Assembly: GCF_016862215.1 (NCBI RefSeq)
Contig: NZ_BOMN01000136.1
Coordinates: 23,999 to 87,998 of the forward strand
Reading direction: 5' to 3'
Source: Winogradskya humida
GTDB lineage: Bacteria; Actinomycetota; Actinomycetes; Mycobacteriales; Micromonosporaceae
DNA: 64,000 nt
The notes under the pieces were generated by a model. The model did not search any database. It had not been told where the DNA came from and saw only the letters and a list, made by a program, of their open reading frames with translations. Position 1 is the first letter of the stretch. Each line of letters starts with the position of its first letter. Shown here in pieces: positions 42,601 through 51,000 of this stretch. The translations under genes and the position numbers were made by a program.

Positions 42601-44989
42601 GGAGGCTGGCGTACCAGTAGGCGGCATCCAGTTCGGTGCCGGTCAGCACCTCACCGGTCATCGCCGACACCATCGGTACCCGGCCGGTCCGCGGCGTCAC
42701 CCCATCGAGCGCGGTGAGGATCTCGTCCTTCAGGCTCTCGACCTGCGGACCGTGCGAGGCATAGTCCACGGCGACCATCCGCGCCCGGACGCCCTCGGCC
42801 TCAAGTTCCTGTTTCAGTTCCAGCAACGCGTCCGGTTCACCGGAGACGACCACCGCGGCCGGGCCGTTCACCACGGCCAGGGACAGCCGGTCGTCGAGAC
42901 GCTTCTCCACGGACTCGGCGGAGGCCTGGATCGACAGCATGCCGCCCGCACCCGCGAGGGCCCGCAACGACTGCGACCGCAGCGCAACAACCTTCGCGCC
43001 GTCCTCCAGGCTCAACATCCCCGCCACCACAGCGGCAGCGATCTCACCCTGCGAATGACCAACAACCGCATCGGGTACGACCCCAGCGGCCTCCCACACC
43101 GCCGCGAGAGACACCATCACCGACCAGAGCAGCGGCTGGACGACATCCGCCTTGTCCCAGTCGAGCGAATCATCGAACAGCGACCAGGAACCGTACGGTG
43201 CAAGGGCTTGTGAACACTCAGCGAGCCGCGCGGCGAACACCTCGGACGAAGCGGCGAGCTCGCGGCCCATGCCGATCCACTGGGAACCCTGACCCGGGAA
43301 CACGAACACCGGCCGGCCGCCGGAGCGGGCCACCCCGGACACCGCGTTGCCGAGGTCGGACAGCGTGTCCCGGTCCGCGCCGACGAAGACGGCCCGGTGG
43401 TCGAACGCGGAGCGCGTGACGGCCAGGGACCAGGCGACGTCGGCGGACCCGAGATCGGGCCGCGCGGTCAGCCAGTCGCCCAGCCGCGCCGCCTGATCGG
43501 CCACGCCCTCGGCGGAGCGGGACGAGACCAGCCAGGCGTTCGCACCCGACACGACCGGTGCCGGCTCGGCGACCGGGACGGCCTGCTCGCTCTCGCCGGC
43601 CGGTGCTTCCTCGACGATGATGTGCGCGTTGGTGCCGCTCATGCCGAACGACGAGATGCCGGCCCGGCGTACCCGCTCACCGGCGGGCCACTCCACCGGC
43701 TGTTGCAGCAGCTCGACCTCGCCGGACGCCCAGTCCACGTGTGGCGACGGCTGCTCGGCGTGCAGCGTGCGGGGCAGCTGCTCGTGCTGCAACGCGAGCA
43801 CCATCTTGATGACACCGGCGACACCGGCCGCCTGCTGGGTGTGGCCGATGTTCGACTTCACCGACCCGAGCCACAACGGGCGGCCTTCGGGACGTTCCTG
43901 ACCGTACGTGTTCAGCAGCGCCTGGGCCTCGATCGGATCCCCGAGCGTCGTGCCGGTCCCGTGCGCCTCCACCACGTCCACGTCGGCGCTCGACAGCCGG
44001 GCGTTGGCCAGCGCGGCCCGGATGACCCGCTGCTGCGACGGCCCGTTCGGGGCGGTCAGGCCGTTGGAGGCGCCGTCCTGGTTGATCGCCGAGCCGCGGA
44101 TCACCGCGAGCACCTTGTGCCCGTTGCGCCGCGCGTCGTCGAGGCGCTCCAGCACCACCATGCCCACGCCCTCGGACATGCCCATGCCGTCCGCGTCGGC
44201 CGAGAACGCCTTGCACCGGCCGTCCTCGGCCAGCCCCCGCTGCCGGGAGAAGCCGATGAACCCCGACGGCGACATGATCACCGTGACGCCACCGGCCACC
44301 GCGAGCGTGCACTCCCCCGCCCGGAGCGCCTGGGCGGCCAGGTGCAACGCCACCAGCGACGACGAGCAGGCCGTGTCGACCGACACGGCCGGTCCCTGCA
44401 GCCCGAGCAGGTAGGAGATGCGGCCCGACATCACGCTGGTCGCGGCGCCGGTCATCAGATGCCACTCGGCACCGTCCATATTGTGCAGTGCCGGGTTGGC
44501 GATGTAGTCCGAGGGGGCGACACCGACGAAGACGCCGGTCTGCGAACCGCGCAGCGACATGGGGTCGAGCCCGGACGCTTCGAGGGCCTCCCACGAGGCC
44601 TCCAGCAGCAGCCGCTGCTGGGGGTCCATGGCGAGGGCCTCACGCGGGCTGATCCCGAAGAACCCGGCGTCGAACGTCGCCGCGCCCTGCAGGAAACCGC
44701 CGTCGAGCACGTACGCGGTCCCCTGCGCGTCCGGGTCCGGGTTGTAGAAGCTGCCGACATCCCAGCCCCGGTCGTCCGGGAATCCCGAGATCGCGTCGCC
44801 GCCGTCGGCGATCAGCTCCCACAGGTCGTCGGGGTTCGCCACCCCACCGGGGTAGCGGCAGCTCATCCCCACGATCGCCAGTGGCGCCGAGGAGGCCGCG
44901 ACGAGCTGGCGGTTACGCTGCCGCAGCCGTTCGGTCTCCTTCACGGAGGCACGCAGCGCTTCGAGGAGCTTGTCAGCCGGCTGGGTCAT
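30668..44989 (-). CDS. PKS-C: three-module terminal type I polyketide synthase
   Basis: 4773 residues, N-terminal docking helix DKLLEALRASVKETERLRQR. Module 1: KS (37-458), AT (GHSQGE near 643, YASH near 743, methylmalonyl), DH, ER (NFRDV near 1429), KR (LDD) and ACP (near 2027). Module 2: KS (2094-2508), methylmalonyl AT (YASH near 2785), DH, KR (IDD; YVAAN) and ACP (near 3748). Module 3: KS with intact Cys (near 3982), a dead and shortened AT (4347-4592) and an atypical ACP (GMTSMLAVQL near 4720), with no KR. No C-terminal docking segment is present, so this is the end of the PKS line. Expected: saturated methyl-branched unit, methyl-branched alkene, then an unreduced beta-keto unit, provided module 3 is charged in trans. 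The dehydratase motifs HAVGGVVLLP and HPALxDAVLQ are intact. Confidence 0.95.
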   Translation of the reverse strand: MTQPADKLLEALRASVKETERLRQRNRQLVAASSAPLAIVGMSCRYPGGVANPDDLWELIADGGDAISGFPDDRGWDVGSFYNPDPDAQGTAYVLDGGFLQGAATFDAGFFGISPREALAMDPQQRLLLEASWEALEASGLDPMSLRGSQTGVFVGVAPSDYIANPALHNMDGAEWHLMTGAATSVMSGRISYLLGLQGPAVSVDTACSSSLVALHLAAQALRAGECTLAVAGGVTVIMSPSGFIGFSRQRGLAEDGRCKAFSADADGMGMSEGVGMVVLERLDDARRNGHKVLAVIRGSAINQDGASNGLTAPNGPSQQRVIRAALANARLSSADVDVVEAHGTGTTLGDPIEAQALLNTYGQERPEGRPLWLGSVKSNIGHTQQAAGVAGVIKMVLALQHEQLPRTLHAEQPSPHVDWASGEVELLQQPVEWPAGERVRRAGISSFGMSGTNAHIIVEEAPAGESEQAVPVAEPAPVVSGANAWLVSSRSAEGVADQAARLGDWLTARPDLGSADVAWSLAVTRSAFDHRAVFVGADRDTLSDLGNAVSGVARSGGRPVFVFPGQGSQWIGMGRELAASSEVFAARLAECSQALAPYGSWSLFDDSLDWDKADVVQPLLWSVMVSLAAVWEAAGVVPDAVVGHSQGEIAAAVVAGMLSLEDGAKVVALRSQSLRALAGAGGMLSIQASAESVEKRLDDRLSLAVVNGPAAVVVSGEPDALLELKQELEAEGVRARMVAVDYASHGPQVESLKDEILTALDGVTPRTGRVPMVSAMTGEVLTGTELDAAYWYASLRTPVQFERAVRVLAELGHQIFIEVTPHPVMLGAITDIVADGGVCGTLRRDDGGVTRLVTSFAEAFVQGATVDWTRILPPAKRVDLPTYAFRPDRYWPDAAVPVSSGDPESLGMGAVGHPLLGATVELAGGSGLVCTGRLSLRAQPWLADHAVGGVVLLPGTGFVELAVRAGDQAGCGTLDELTLQAPLVVPADGSGVQVQVVVGAGDGTGRREVQVFSRTDAQQPWTQHATGTLAPGSTSGSTTGSTDAVVDAGLSAWPPRDATAVDIDGIYEAFAAGSLTYGPAFRGVREIWQRGTEVFAEVALPEGVAAEAGSYGLHPALMDAVLQASALLPQPDATIQPDATSGKGEVRLPFAWTGVELHAGGAAVLRARLSRDDRGNLTFVAADATGAPVISVSSLSTRPVTVEQLQSGPSDALYAVDWLPVTVAPAAPGPDWALLGTDHFGTGVRAYDAGTEAPGAVLACITGEVPQHVAIEALELVQRWLADDRLEPVPLIVLTRGAVPVVPGEGVSDLAAAAAWGLLRSAQSENPGRIFLVDLPATADVDLAALAGVPDSGEPELAFRGTGGALGAYGRRLVRPSGALVAPEGPWRLTPDAGGSLHDLTLAEAPEFALPLEAGHVRVGVRVAGLNFRDVLIALGMYPGGGVMGSEIAGVVLETGPGVTAVHPGDRVMGIAAGGFGPVVTTDARQLVRVPDGWSFATAASVPVAFLTAWYALVNLADARAGQKVLIHAAAGGVGSAAVQIARHLGLEVYATASPAKWPALLAAGLDEQHIASSRDARFEPEFLAATGGRGVDIVINSLAGDLIDASLRLLPAGGAFIEMGKTDLRDPGTLPAGLTYRPFDLGEAGPDQLGAMLATIVDLLSAHDLNPLPLRAWDVRRAPEAFRFMSQARHTGKLVLTMPAAPMPAATGTGTTLITGGTGTLGALVARHRAATGSLVLTSRSGPGAANVAVLSADLAGQGATVRVLECDAADRDALSTVLAGISDLTSVVHTAGILDDGVIASLTPERVATVMRPKADGAWNLHELTQRYDLTDFVLFSSAASATGAPGQGNYVAANAFLDALAAERRATGLPGTSLGWGMWAELSALTGQLSDAERARISRGVAALSAEEGLALFDLAVSRDEAVLVPARFDLPKMRAQAAQATDTSQVPALWRALIHTGGTRRTAASGPAGADSLHRQLAPLSAAERIRLLSDLIRTHVAAVLGHTTATAIEATRNFTDLGFDSLTAVELRNRLNGVTGLRLPATLVFDYPNLTVLAGHLRDLLVGDDAPAVDRPPAHAVPVDGDPIVIVGMACRFPRDVTSPDEFWQLLAGGTDAVSGFPDDRGWDADNLYHPDPDHTGTIYTRSGGFMGDASGFDAGFFGISPREALAMDPQQRLLLEVSWEAIERSGIEPGTLRGSPTGVFVGGFASGYGIGVAMGTEGSEGHLTTGFATSVLSGRVSYTLGLEGPAVTVDTACSSSLVALHLAAQALRSGECSLALAGGATVISTPDGFVGFSQQRGLAEDGRSKAFSAGADGMGMAEGAGVLVVERLSDARRNGHPVLAVVRSSAVNQDGASNGMTAPNGPSQQRVIRAALATAGLSTNDVDAVEAHGTGTTLGDPIEAQALLATYGQGRPEGRPLWLGSVKSNIGHTQAAAGVAGVMKMVLALRNEQLPRTLHAADPSPHVDWTAGDVRLLNEPVPWPSNGRVRRAGVSSFGISGTNAHIILEEAPAEDAAPVAVPPARVVSGAGARVLSSRSAAGLADQADRLRDWVSERPELDPADVAWSLATTRSVFEHRAVVVGDDQISGVARADARTVFVFPGQGSQWIGMGRELADSSEVFAARLAECSKALAPYGTWSLFDDSLDWDKADVVQPLLWSVMVSLAAVWEAAGVHPDAVVGHSQGEIAAAVVAGMLSLEDGAKVVALRSQSLRALAGAGGMLSIQASAESVEARLDDRVSLAVVNGPAAVVVSGEPAALLELKQEFDNEGVRARMVAVDYASHGPQVESLKDEILTVLAGVTPRAGRVPMVSAMTGEVLTGTELDAAYWYASLRAPVQFERAVRVLAELGHELFVEVTPHPVLLGAVGDIVEDGAVFGTLRRDDGGVTRLVTSFAEAFVRGATVDWTTVLPAAAQVELPTYAFRHERFWPDAPRYAAGGDPVSLGLGAVGHPLLGATVELAGGAGLVCTGRLSLRTHPWLADHAVGGVVLLPGTGFVELAVSAGDQAGCGVVEELTLQAPLLLPADGSGVQVQVVLGAADGTGRRDVRVYSRTDPQQPWTEHAGGTLAPAEEHAVTDAELAVWPPRDATVVDIDGMYEAFAAGALEYGPSFQGVRAAWRRGADVYAEVALPDEAAGDAGSYGLHPALLDAVLQASALLPQPGATGGEGLVRLPFAWTGVQLHAGGAGVLRARLRRDDRGDLTFTAADTMGAPVISVASLVTRPVAVDQLRSSTDTGPGDALFAVDWVPVSPAGGSPAGALALLGANPFGIDGIAYAGIADIVAAAELPRAVLVSIVGGTGDVAQAARQLTAETLALLQEWLAEDRLETVPLVVLTRGAVAALPGEGVTDLAAAAVWGLLRSAQAENPGRLILADVPATGVVDPDLLDSGEPELALRDAIGYGRRLIRPAPATVREVPAGTADSTAVRRAPAGTALITGGTGTLGALVARHLAVTGRAGTVVLLSRSGPWATGAATLAADLAALGTQVRIVAGDAADRDALAAIVDRVPPQSVFHTAGVIDDGVIASLTPQRLDAVMRPKTDAAWHLHELTADLDLDHFVLFSSAAATFGAPGQGNYVAANTFLDALASYRRAAGQPATSLAWGLWADVSGLTGQLSEAERARMGRNGITALTAGEALALMDTALTRDDAMLVAARLDLAGLRGQAARGAEVPALWKALAPAAARRTAASATAGAADSLRQQLSVLAPADGEQVLLELTRTHIAAVLGHTSGDAIEPARAFSDLGFDSLTAVELRNRLTAATGLRLPATLVFDYPSPVVLATHLRSQLIGELPAAAVPATPALALADDPIAIVGMSCRFPGGVTGPEDLWRLLDAGEDAISEFPADRGWDLEALYNPDATNQGTSYTQSGGFVTDASAFDAGFFEISPREALAMDPQQRLLLELSWEAFERAGIDPATLRGSQTGAFVGGYTSGYEQGVIADGTEVGGHLMTGVATSILSGRLSYAFGLEGPAMTVDTACSSALVALHLAAQALQAGECSLALVGGVTVMATPGTFIEFSRQRGLSTDGRCKAFSADADGTGFSEGAGMLVVERLSQARRNGHQVLAVLRGSALNQDGASNGLTAPNGPAQQRVIRSALANARLSAGDVDVVEAHGTGTTLGDPIEAQALLATYGQDRPEDQPLWLGSVKSNIGHTQAAAGVAGVIKMVLALRHGRIPQTLHADEPSPHVDWTAGDVRLLTESVPWPATGRPRRAGVSSFGISGTNAHVIVEEAPPVAEPGGPAPQPRPQVVAWTLSARTDQALQAQATRLREFLVERPELDPLDVALSLATTRTVFNRRAVVLGGDRAGLLGELAVMSAGVAAKDVVTGTAAGEQKLAFVFPGSDAGWPGSVASLLDDSPVFAARMAECEQALAPLVDWSLTEVLRGPAVERVEVLQPVLWAVLVSLAAMWRAAGVHPAAVAGDGPGEVAAAQVAGILTPADAARIAVSLASGSELTGIRVRPGTIAMYSTRDAAPVGDAELDAAWWLGAGDDPQWTETVLALAGAGIGGYVELSPEPVLSDRIAKVLADHAPDGATRTVTGALDRAGTGLQAFLTSLATVHVQGTTVDWAAVLAGGRKVDLPTYAFQRQRYWPTIPVQRPSSSDRERKFWAAVDGGDMSALAGLLGLAGHLNEDTPLGTVLAKLSQWRGQEPGTPAEATEAPGAREWMRQLDGLDPAEQQELMRRLVREGIAEMLGYDSLDWVPGDGDVFEMGMTSMLAVQLRESISERTGVNLPEGFIYDFYSPVAIADFLWAQLSAALPHNDSPAV
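31214..31956 (-). other. Inactive acyltransferase domain of PKS-C module 3
   Basis: GQGSQW is PGSDAGW and the active-site GHSQGE is GDGPGE, so the nucleophile Ser is Gly and the adjacent His is Asp. The domain is about 80 residues shorter than its siblings and lacks the small subdomain that carries YASH/HAFH. It cannot load an extender by itself. Confidence 0.85.
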
Positions 44990-45047
44990 CGCCGCCTCCT
45001 TGCATAGGGCTTCATGAACGTCAGAGGGTGTCGCCGCGACGGGCGCT

Positions 45048-48000
45048 TCAGTGCGTCTCGCTGTCCATGGCCAGGCGGATCAGGCTCTCGGCGTCCAGCT
45101 CGTCGATCGCCTCGACCTGGTCGTCGCCCGCCGTCGCCCGCGCGTCGTCCTGCAGCCCGGTGAGCCGCATGAGGGCGTCCAGGAGACCGGCTTCGCGCAG
45201 GCGGGACAGCGGCACGCCGGCCAGCACCCTGCGGAACTCCGCCTCGGCCGGGTCCGCCTCGTCGCCGATCTGCGGCAGGAGCCGCTCCCGCAGGAACTCG
45301 GCGAGCTCCGTCGGGTTGGGGTAGTCGAAGACGAGCGTCGCGGGCAACCGCAGCCCGGTGGCCGCGTTCAGCCGGTTACGCAGCTCCACCGCCGTCAGTG
45401 AGTCGAAGCCGAGGTCCGTGAAGTTGCGGGTCGCCTCGATCGCACCGGGCGTCGTGTGGCCCAGCACCGCGGCCACCTGCGTACGGATCAGGTCGGTCAG
45501 CACCCGGATCCGGTCGGCACCGGCCAGGCCCGTCAGCTGCTGGTGCAGGGAGTCCGCACCGGCCGGGGCCGAGGCCACCGCCGCCCGGCGTGCACCACCG
45601 GCCTGGATCAGGGCCCGCCACAGGGCGGGTACCTGACTCACATCGGTGGCCTGGGCGGCTTGCGACCGCATCCTGGCCAGGTCGAAGCGGGCCGGCACCA
45701 GGTCCGCCTCGTCACGGGCCAGCGCCAGGTCGAACAGCGCCAGACCGTCCCCGGCGCTCAGCGCGGCGACGCCGCCGCGGCTGATCCGGGCCCGTTCCGC
45801 GTCACTGAGCTGACCGGTCAGCGCGCTGAGCTCGGCCCACATGCCCCAGGCCAGTGACGTTCCCGGGAGCCCCTCGGCACGGCGCTCGGCCGCCAGCGCG
45901 TCCAGGAACGCGTTCGCCGCCACGTAGTTGCCCTGCCCGGGTGCGCCCGTCGTCGCGGCCGCCGACGAGAACAACGCGAACTCGTCCAGGTCGAAGCGCC
46001 GGGTCAGCTCGTGCAGGTTCCAGGCACCGTCAGCCTTCGGGCGCATGACCGCGCCGACCCGCTCCGGGGTCAGCGACGCGATCACACCGTCGTCCAGGAT
46101 TCCCGCGGTGTGCACCACACCGGTGAGGTCGCCGATGCCGGCCAGCACCGCCTCGAGGGCGGGACGGTCGGCGGCGTCGCACGCCACCACGCGTACCGTT
46201 GCGCCCTGCCCGGCCAGCTCCGCGCTCAGCGCGGCGACCTTCGCAGCTGCCGGACCGGAGCGGCTCGTCAGCACCAGGCTGCCGTTCGCCGCCCGATGCC
46301 GCGCGACCAGGGCACCCAGCGTGCCCGTGCCACCGGTGATCAGCGTGGTGCCGGTCCCCGTCGCGGCGGCGGGCATCGTCAGGACGAGCTTGCCGGTGTG
46401 CCGCGCCTGCGACATGAACCGGAACGCCTCCCGGGCCCGGCGCACGTCCCAGGCCCGCAGCGGCAGCGGGGCCAGCTCGCCGGTCCCGAGCAGGGTGACG
46501 ATCCGCTGGAGCATCTCCCCGAGCTGCTGCGGCCCGGCCTCGGCCAGCTCGAACGGCTGGTAGGTGAGGCCGGCGGGCAGGCTCTGCGGATCGCGCAGGT
46601 CCGTCCGGCCCATCTCGACGAACGAGCCACCGTCCGGCAGCAGCCGCAGCGAGGCGTCGGTCAGGTCACCGGCGAGGGAGTTGATGACGATGTCCACGCC
46701 CCGGCCATCCGTGGCGGCCAGGAAACGCGCCTCGAACCCGGCGTCCCGCGACGAGGCGATGTGCTGCTCGTCCAGGCCCGCCGCGAGCAGCGCCGGCCAC
46801 TTCGCCGGGCTCGCCGTCGCGTAGACCTCAAGACCGAGGTGCCGGGCGATCTGCACCGCCGCCGACCCCACACCACCGGCGGCCGCGTGGATAAGCACCT
46901 TCTGACCGGCTCGGGCATCGGCGAGGTTCACCAGCGCGTACCAGGCCGTCAGGAATGCCACCGGCACCGACGCCGCGGTCGCGAACGACCACTGCGCGGG
47001 GATGGCGACCACCTGGCGGGCATCCGTGACGACGTTCGGGCCGAAGCCACCGGCGGCGATACCCGTCACCCGGTCACCGGTCGCCACGTTCGTGACGTCC
47101 GGGGCCGTTTCGACGACCACACCGGCGATCTCACTGCCCATCACGCCACCGCCGGGGTACATGCCCAGCGCGATCAGGACGTCGCGGAAGTTGAGACCCG
47201 CGACCCGGACCGCGACCCGGACCTGACCCGCCGCGAGCGGCTGATCGAACTCGGGCGCGTCCGCCAGGACCAGATTCTGCAGCGAACCACCGGCATCGGG
47301 CGTGAGCCGCCACGATCCCCGCGGTGCCGCCAGCTCACCGGACGGGCGGACCAGGCGGCGACCGTACGCGGCCACCGCGCTCCCGGCACCACGGATCGCC
47401 AGCTCCGGCTCGCCGGGGCTCAGGACGTCCAACTCGAGACCCCCGGTCGCCGGCAGGTCGACCAGGATGAAGCGGCCCGGGTTCTCCGACTGCGCCGAGC
47501 GCAGCAGGCCCCACGCCGCGGCGGCCGCCAGGTCGGTCACTCCCTCACCGGCGACGGCCGGTACGGCGCCCCGGGTCAGTACCACGAGCGGCACCTGCTC
47601 CAGTCGCTCCTCGGCCAGCCATTCCTGCGCCAGGGTCAGCACCTCACCGGTGACCCGTCGCGCCGCCTCAGCCACGTCGCCGCCGGCACCCGCGACACTG
47701 ACCAGCACCGCGGTCGGGGTCTCGTCTGCCGCGGCGATCGCCGCGAGATCGGGGAAAGTGCGCATCGTCGATCCAGCTACACCGAAGCGGTCGGTACCGA
47801 GCAGCGCCCAATCGACATCCGGCGCCGAGATCCCGGCGATCGGGGCCCATTCCACGGCGAACAGCGAGTCCGTCACGCCGGGGTCGGTGCTCTGCAACTG
47901 CTCCGCCGACACCGGGCGGGTGATCAGCGAGTCCACCGACACCACCGGGGCGCCCGTGGCGTCCGCGGCGAGCAGGCTCAGGCCGTCCGGACCGTTGCGG

Positions 48001-51000
48001 CGCAACCGCGCCCGCAGCACCGAGGCGCCACCGGCGTGCAGTTCCACGCCCGTCCAGGCGAACGGCAACCTCGCCTGCGCCGGGGCTCCGTCCTCAGCTC
48101 CGCCGGCGACGGCGCTGGCGTGCAGCACCGCGTCGAGCAGCGCCGGGTGCAGCCCGAACGCTCCCGCGTCCCCGGCCACGCTCTCGGGCAGGGCCACCTC
48201 GGCGAAGACGTCCTCGCCGCGGCGCCAGACCGCCCGCAGACCCTGGAACGCCGGGCCGTAGCCGTACGCGCTGGCCAGGGTTTCGTACACGCTGCTGACA
48301 TCGACCGCCGTGGCCGCGGGTGGCGGCCAGGTGATGAGGTCCTGGTCCTCTTCCCGGGCCTCGGTGGCCGGGGCGAGCAGACCACCGGCGTGCTGGACCC
48401 AGGCCTGCTGGGTGCCGGGCTCGTCCGGGCGGGAGAACACCTCGACGGCGCGGCGGTCGTCCGCGGCGGCGGCGGCGATGACGACCTGGATCTGCACCCC
48501 GGAGCCGTCCGCCGGGAGCACGAGCGGCGCCTGCAGCGTCAGCTCCTCCAGCCGGCCACAGCCGACCTGGTCCCCGGCGCGCACGACCATCTCCACGAAG
48601 CCGGTGCCGGGCAGCAGCACGACGCCGCCGACCCGGTGATCCGCGAGCCACGGGTGGGTCCGGACGGACAGCCGCCCGGTGCACAGCAGCCCCGCACCAC
48701 CGGCCAGCTCGACCGCCGCGCCGAGCAGCGGGTGGCTGACCGCGCCGAGGCCGAGCGAGGCCGCGTCGCCGTTCGTGTTGGCTGCGGCGGGCCGAGGCCA
48801 GTACCGCTCGTTCTGGAACGCGTACGTCGGCAGCTCCACCCGCTCGGCGGCGGGCAGCACCGACGCCCAGTTCACCGCGGCACCGTTGACGAACGCCTCC
48901 GCGAACGACGTGAGCAGCCGGGCCGCGCCACCGTCGTCGCGACGCAACGTCCCGCAGACCGCGCCGGGTACGGCGTTGGGCCCTGCTGCCGCGGCGACCT
49001 CGTCGAGCGTGTCATTCATGGCGCCCATCAGCACCGGGTGCGGGGTGACCTCGATGAACAGCTGGTGCCCCCGGCCGGCGAGGATCCGCACGGCGCGGTC
49101 GAAGTTCACCGGGGCGCGCAGGCTCGCGTACCAGTAGGCGGCGTCCAGTTCGGTGCCGGTCAGCGTCTCGCCGCTCATCGCCGAGACCATCGGCACCCGG
49201 CCGGCCCGCGGTGTCACCCCGGCCAGCACGGTCAGGATCTCCTGCTCCAGCTGGTCGATCTGCGCGCAGTGCGAGGCGTAGTCCACGGCGACCATCCGGG
49301 CGCGGACACCTTCGTTGTCGAACTCCTGCTTCAGTTCCCGCAGCGCGTCCGGCTCACCCGACACGACCACCGCGGCGGGGCCGTTGACCGCTGCCAGCGA
49401 CAGCCGGTCGTCGAGGCGCTTCTCCACCACTTCGGCGGACGCCGCGACCGACAGCATGCCGCCCGCACCCGCGATGGCCCGCAACGACTGCGACCGCAAC
49501 GCGACGATCTTCGCGCCGTCCTCCAGGCTCAGCATCCCCGCCACAGTCGCTGCAGCGATCTCACCCTGCGAATGACCCACTACCGCATCGGGTACGACCC
49601 CGGCGGCCTCCCACACCGCCGCCAAGGACACCATCACCGACCACAGCAACGGCTGGATGACATCCGCCGCGTCCCAGTCGGCCGAATCGTCGAACAGCGA
49701 CCAGGTTCCGTACGGTGCAAGGGCTTGTGAACACTCAGCGAGACGCGCGGCGAACACCTCGGACGAAGCGGCCAGCTCGCGGCCCATCCCGATCCACTGT
49801 GAACCCTGACCCGGGAACACGAACACCGTCCGCGCATCCGCACGGGCGACACCCCGCACCAGGCCCGGATCGTCGAGACCGGCGAGCAGCTCGTCGCCGA
49901 CGACCACGGCCCGGTGCTCGAACGACGACCGGGTGGTCACGAGCGACCACGCCACATCGGCCGGGTCGAGCCCGGGTCGTGCCGTCACCCACTCCCGCAA
50001 CCGCTGCAGCTGCGCCGTCAGGCCCTCGGAGGAGCGGCCCGACAGCACCCAGGCACCGGAACCCGACACCACCGGCGTCGTGTCCCCGGCCGGTTCGCCA
50101 AGCTCGGGATCGGTGGCGGGGGCCTCTTCGAGGATGAGGTGCGCGTTGGTGCCGCTCAGCCCGAACGCGGACACACCGGCCCGGCGCGGACGTCCATCGG
50201 TCTCCCACGGCGCCGGCTCGGTCAGCAGCCGGACGTCACCCGCGGACCAGTCCACGTGCGGCGACGGCTCGTCCACGTGCAGCGTCTTCGGCAGCTGCTT
50301 GTGCCGCAGCGCCAGCACCATCTTGATGACACCGGCCACGCCGGCCGCGGCCTGGGTGTGCCCGATGTTGGACTTCACCGAGCCCAGCAGCAGCGGCCGG
50401 TCCTCCGGCCGCTGCTGACCGTACGTGGCGAGCAGCGCCTGAGCCTCGATCGGGTCACCCAGCCGGGTGCCGGTCCCGTGCGCCTCGACGACGTCGACCT
50501 CGTCCGTCCGCAGCCCCGCGTTCGCCAGCGCGGCCCGGATGACCCGCTGCTGCGACGGCCCGTTCGGTGCGGTCAGGCCGTTGGACGCGCCGTCCTGGTT
50601 CACCGCGGACCCACGCATCACGGCGAGCACCTTGTGGTTGTTGCGCAGCGCGTCGGAGAGCCGCTCGACGACCACCACACCGGCGCCCTCGGCGAAGCCC
50701 ATGCCGTCGGCCCGCGCGGAGAACGCCTTGCACCGGCCGTCCATCGCCAGTCCGCTCTGCTCGCTGAAGCCGACAAAACCGTCCGGCGTGACGAGCACCG
50801 TGACACCGCCGGCCAGGGCCATCGAGCACTCCCCGGAGCGCAGGGCCTGGGCGGCGAGGTGCATGGCCACCAGCGACGACGAGCACGCGGTGTCCACGGT
50901 CACCGCCGGGCCTTCGAGGCCGAGGGCGTACGACACGCGGCCCGACAGCACGCTCGTCGCGTTGCCGGTGATGAGGTGGCCCGCGCTCTCGATGTCGACG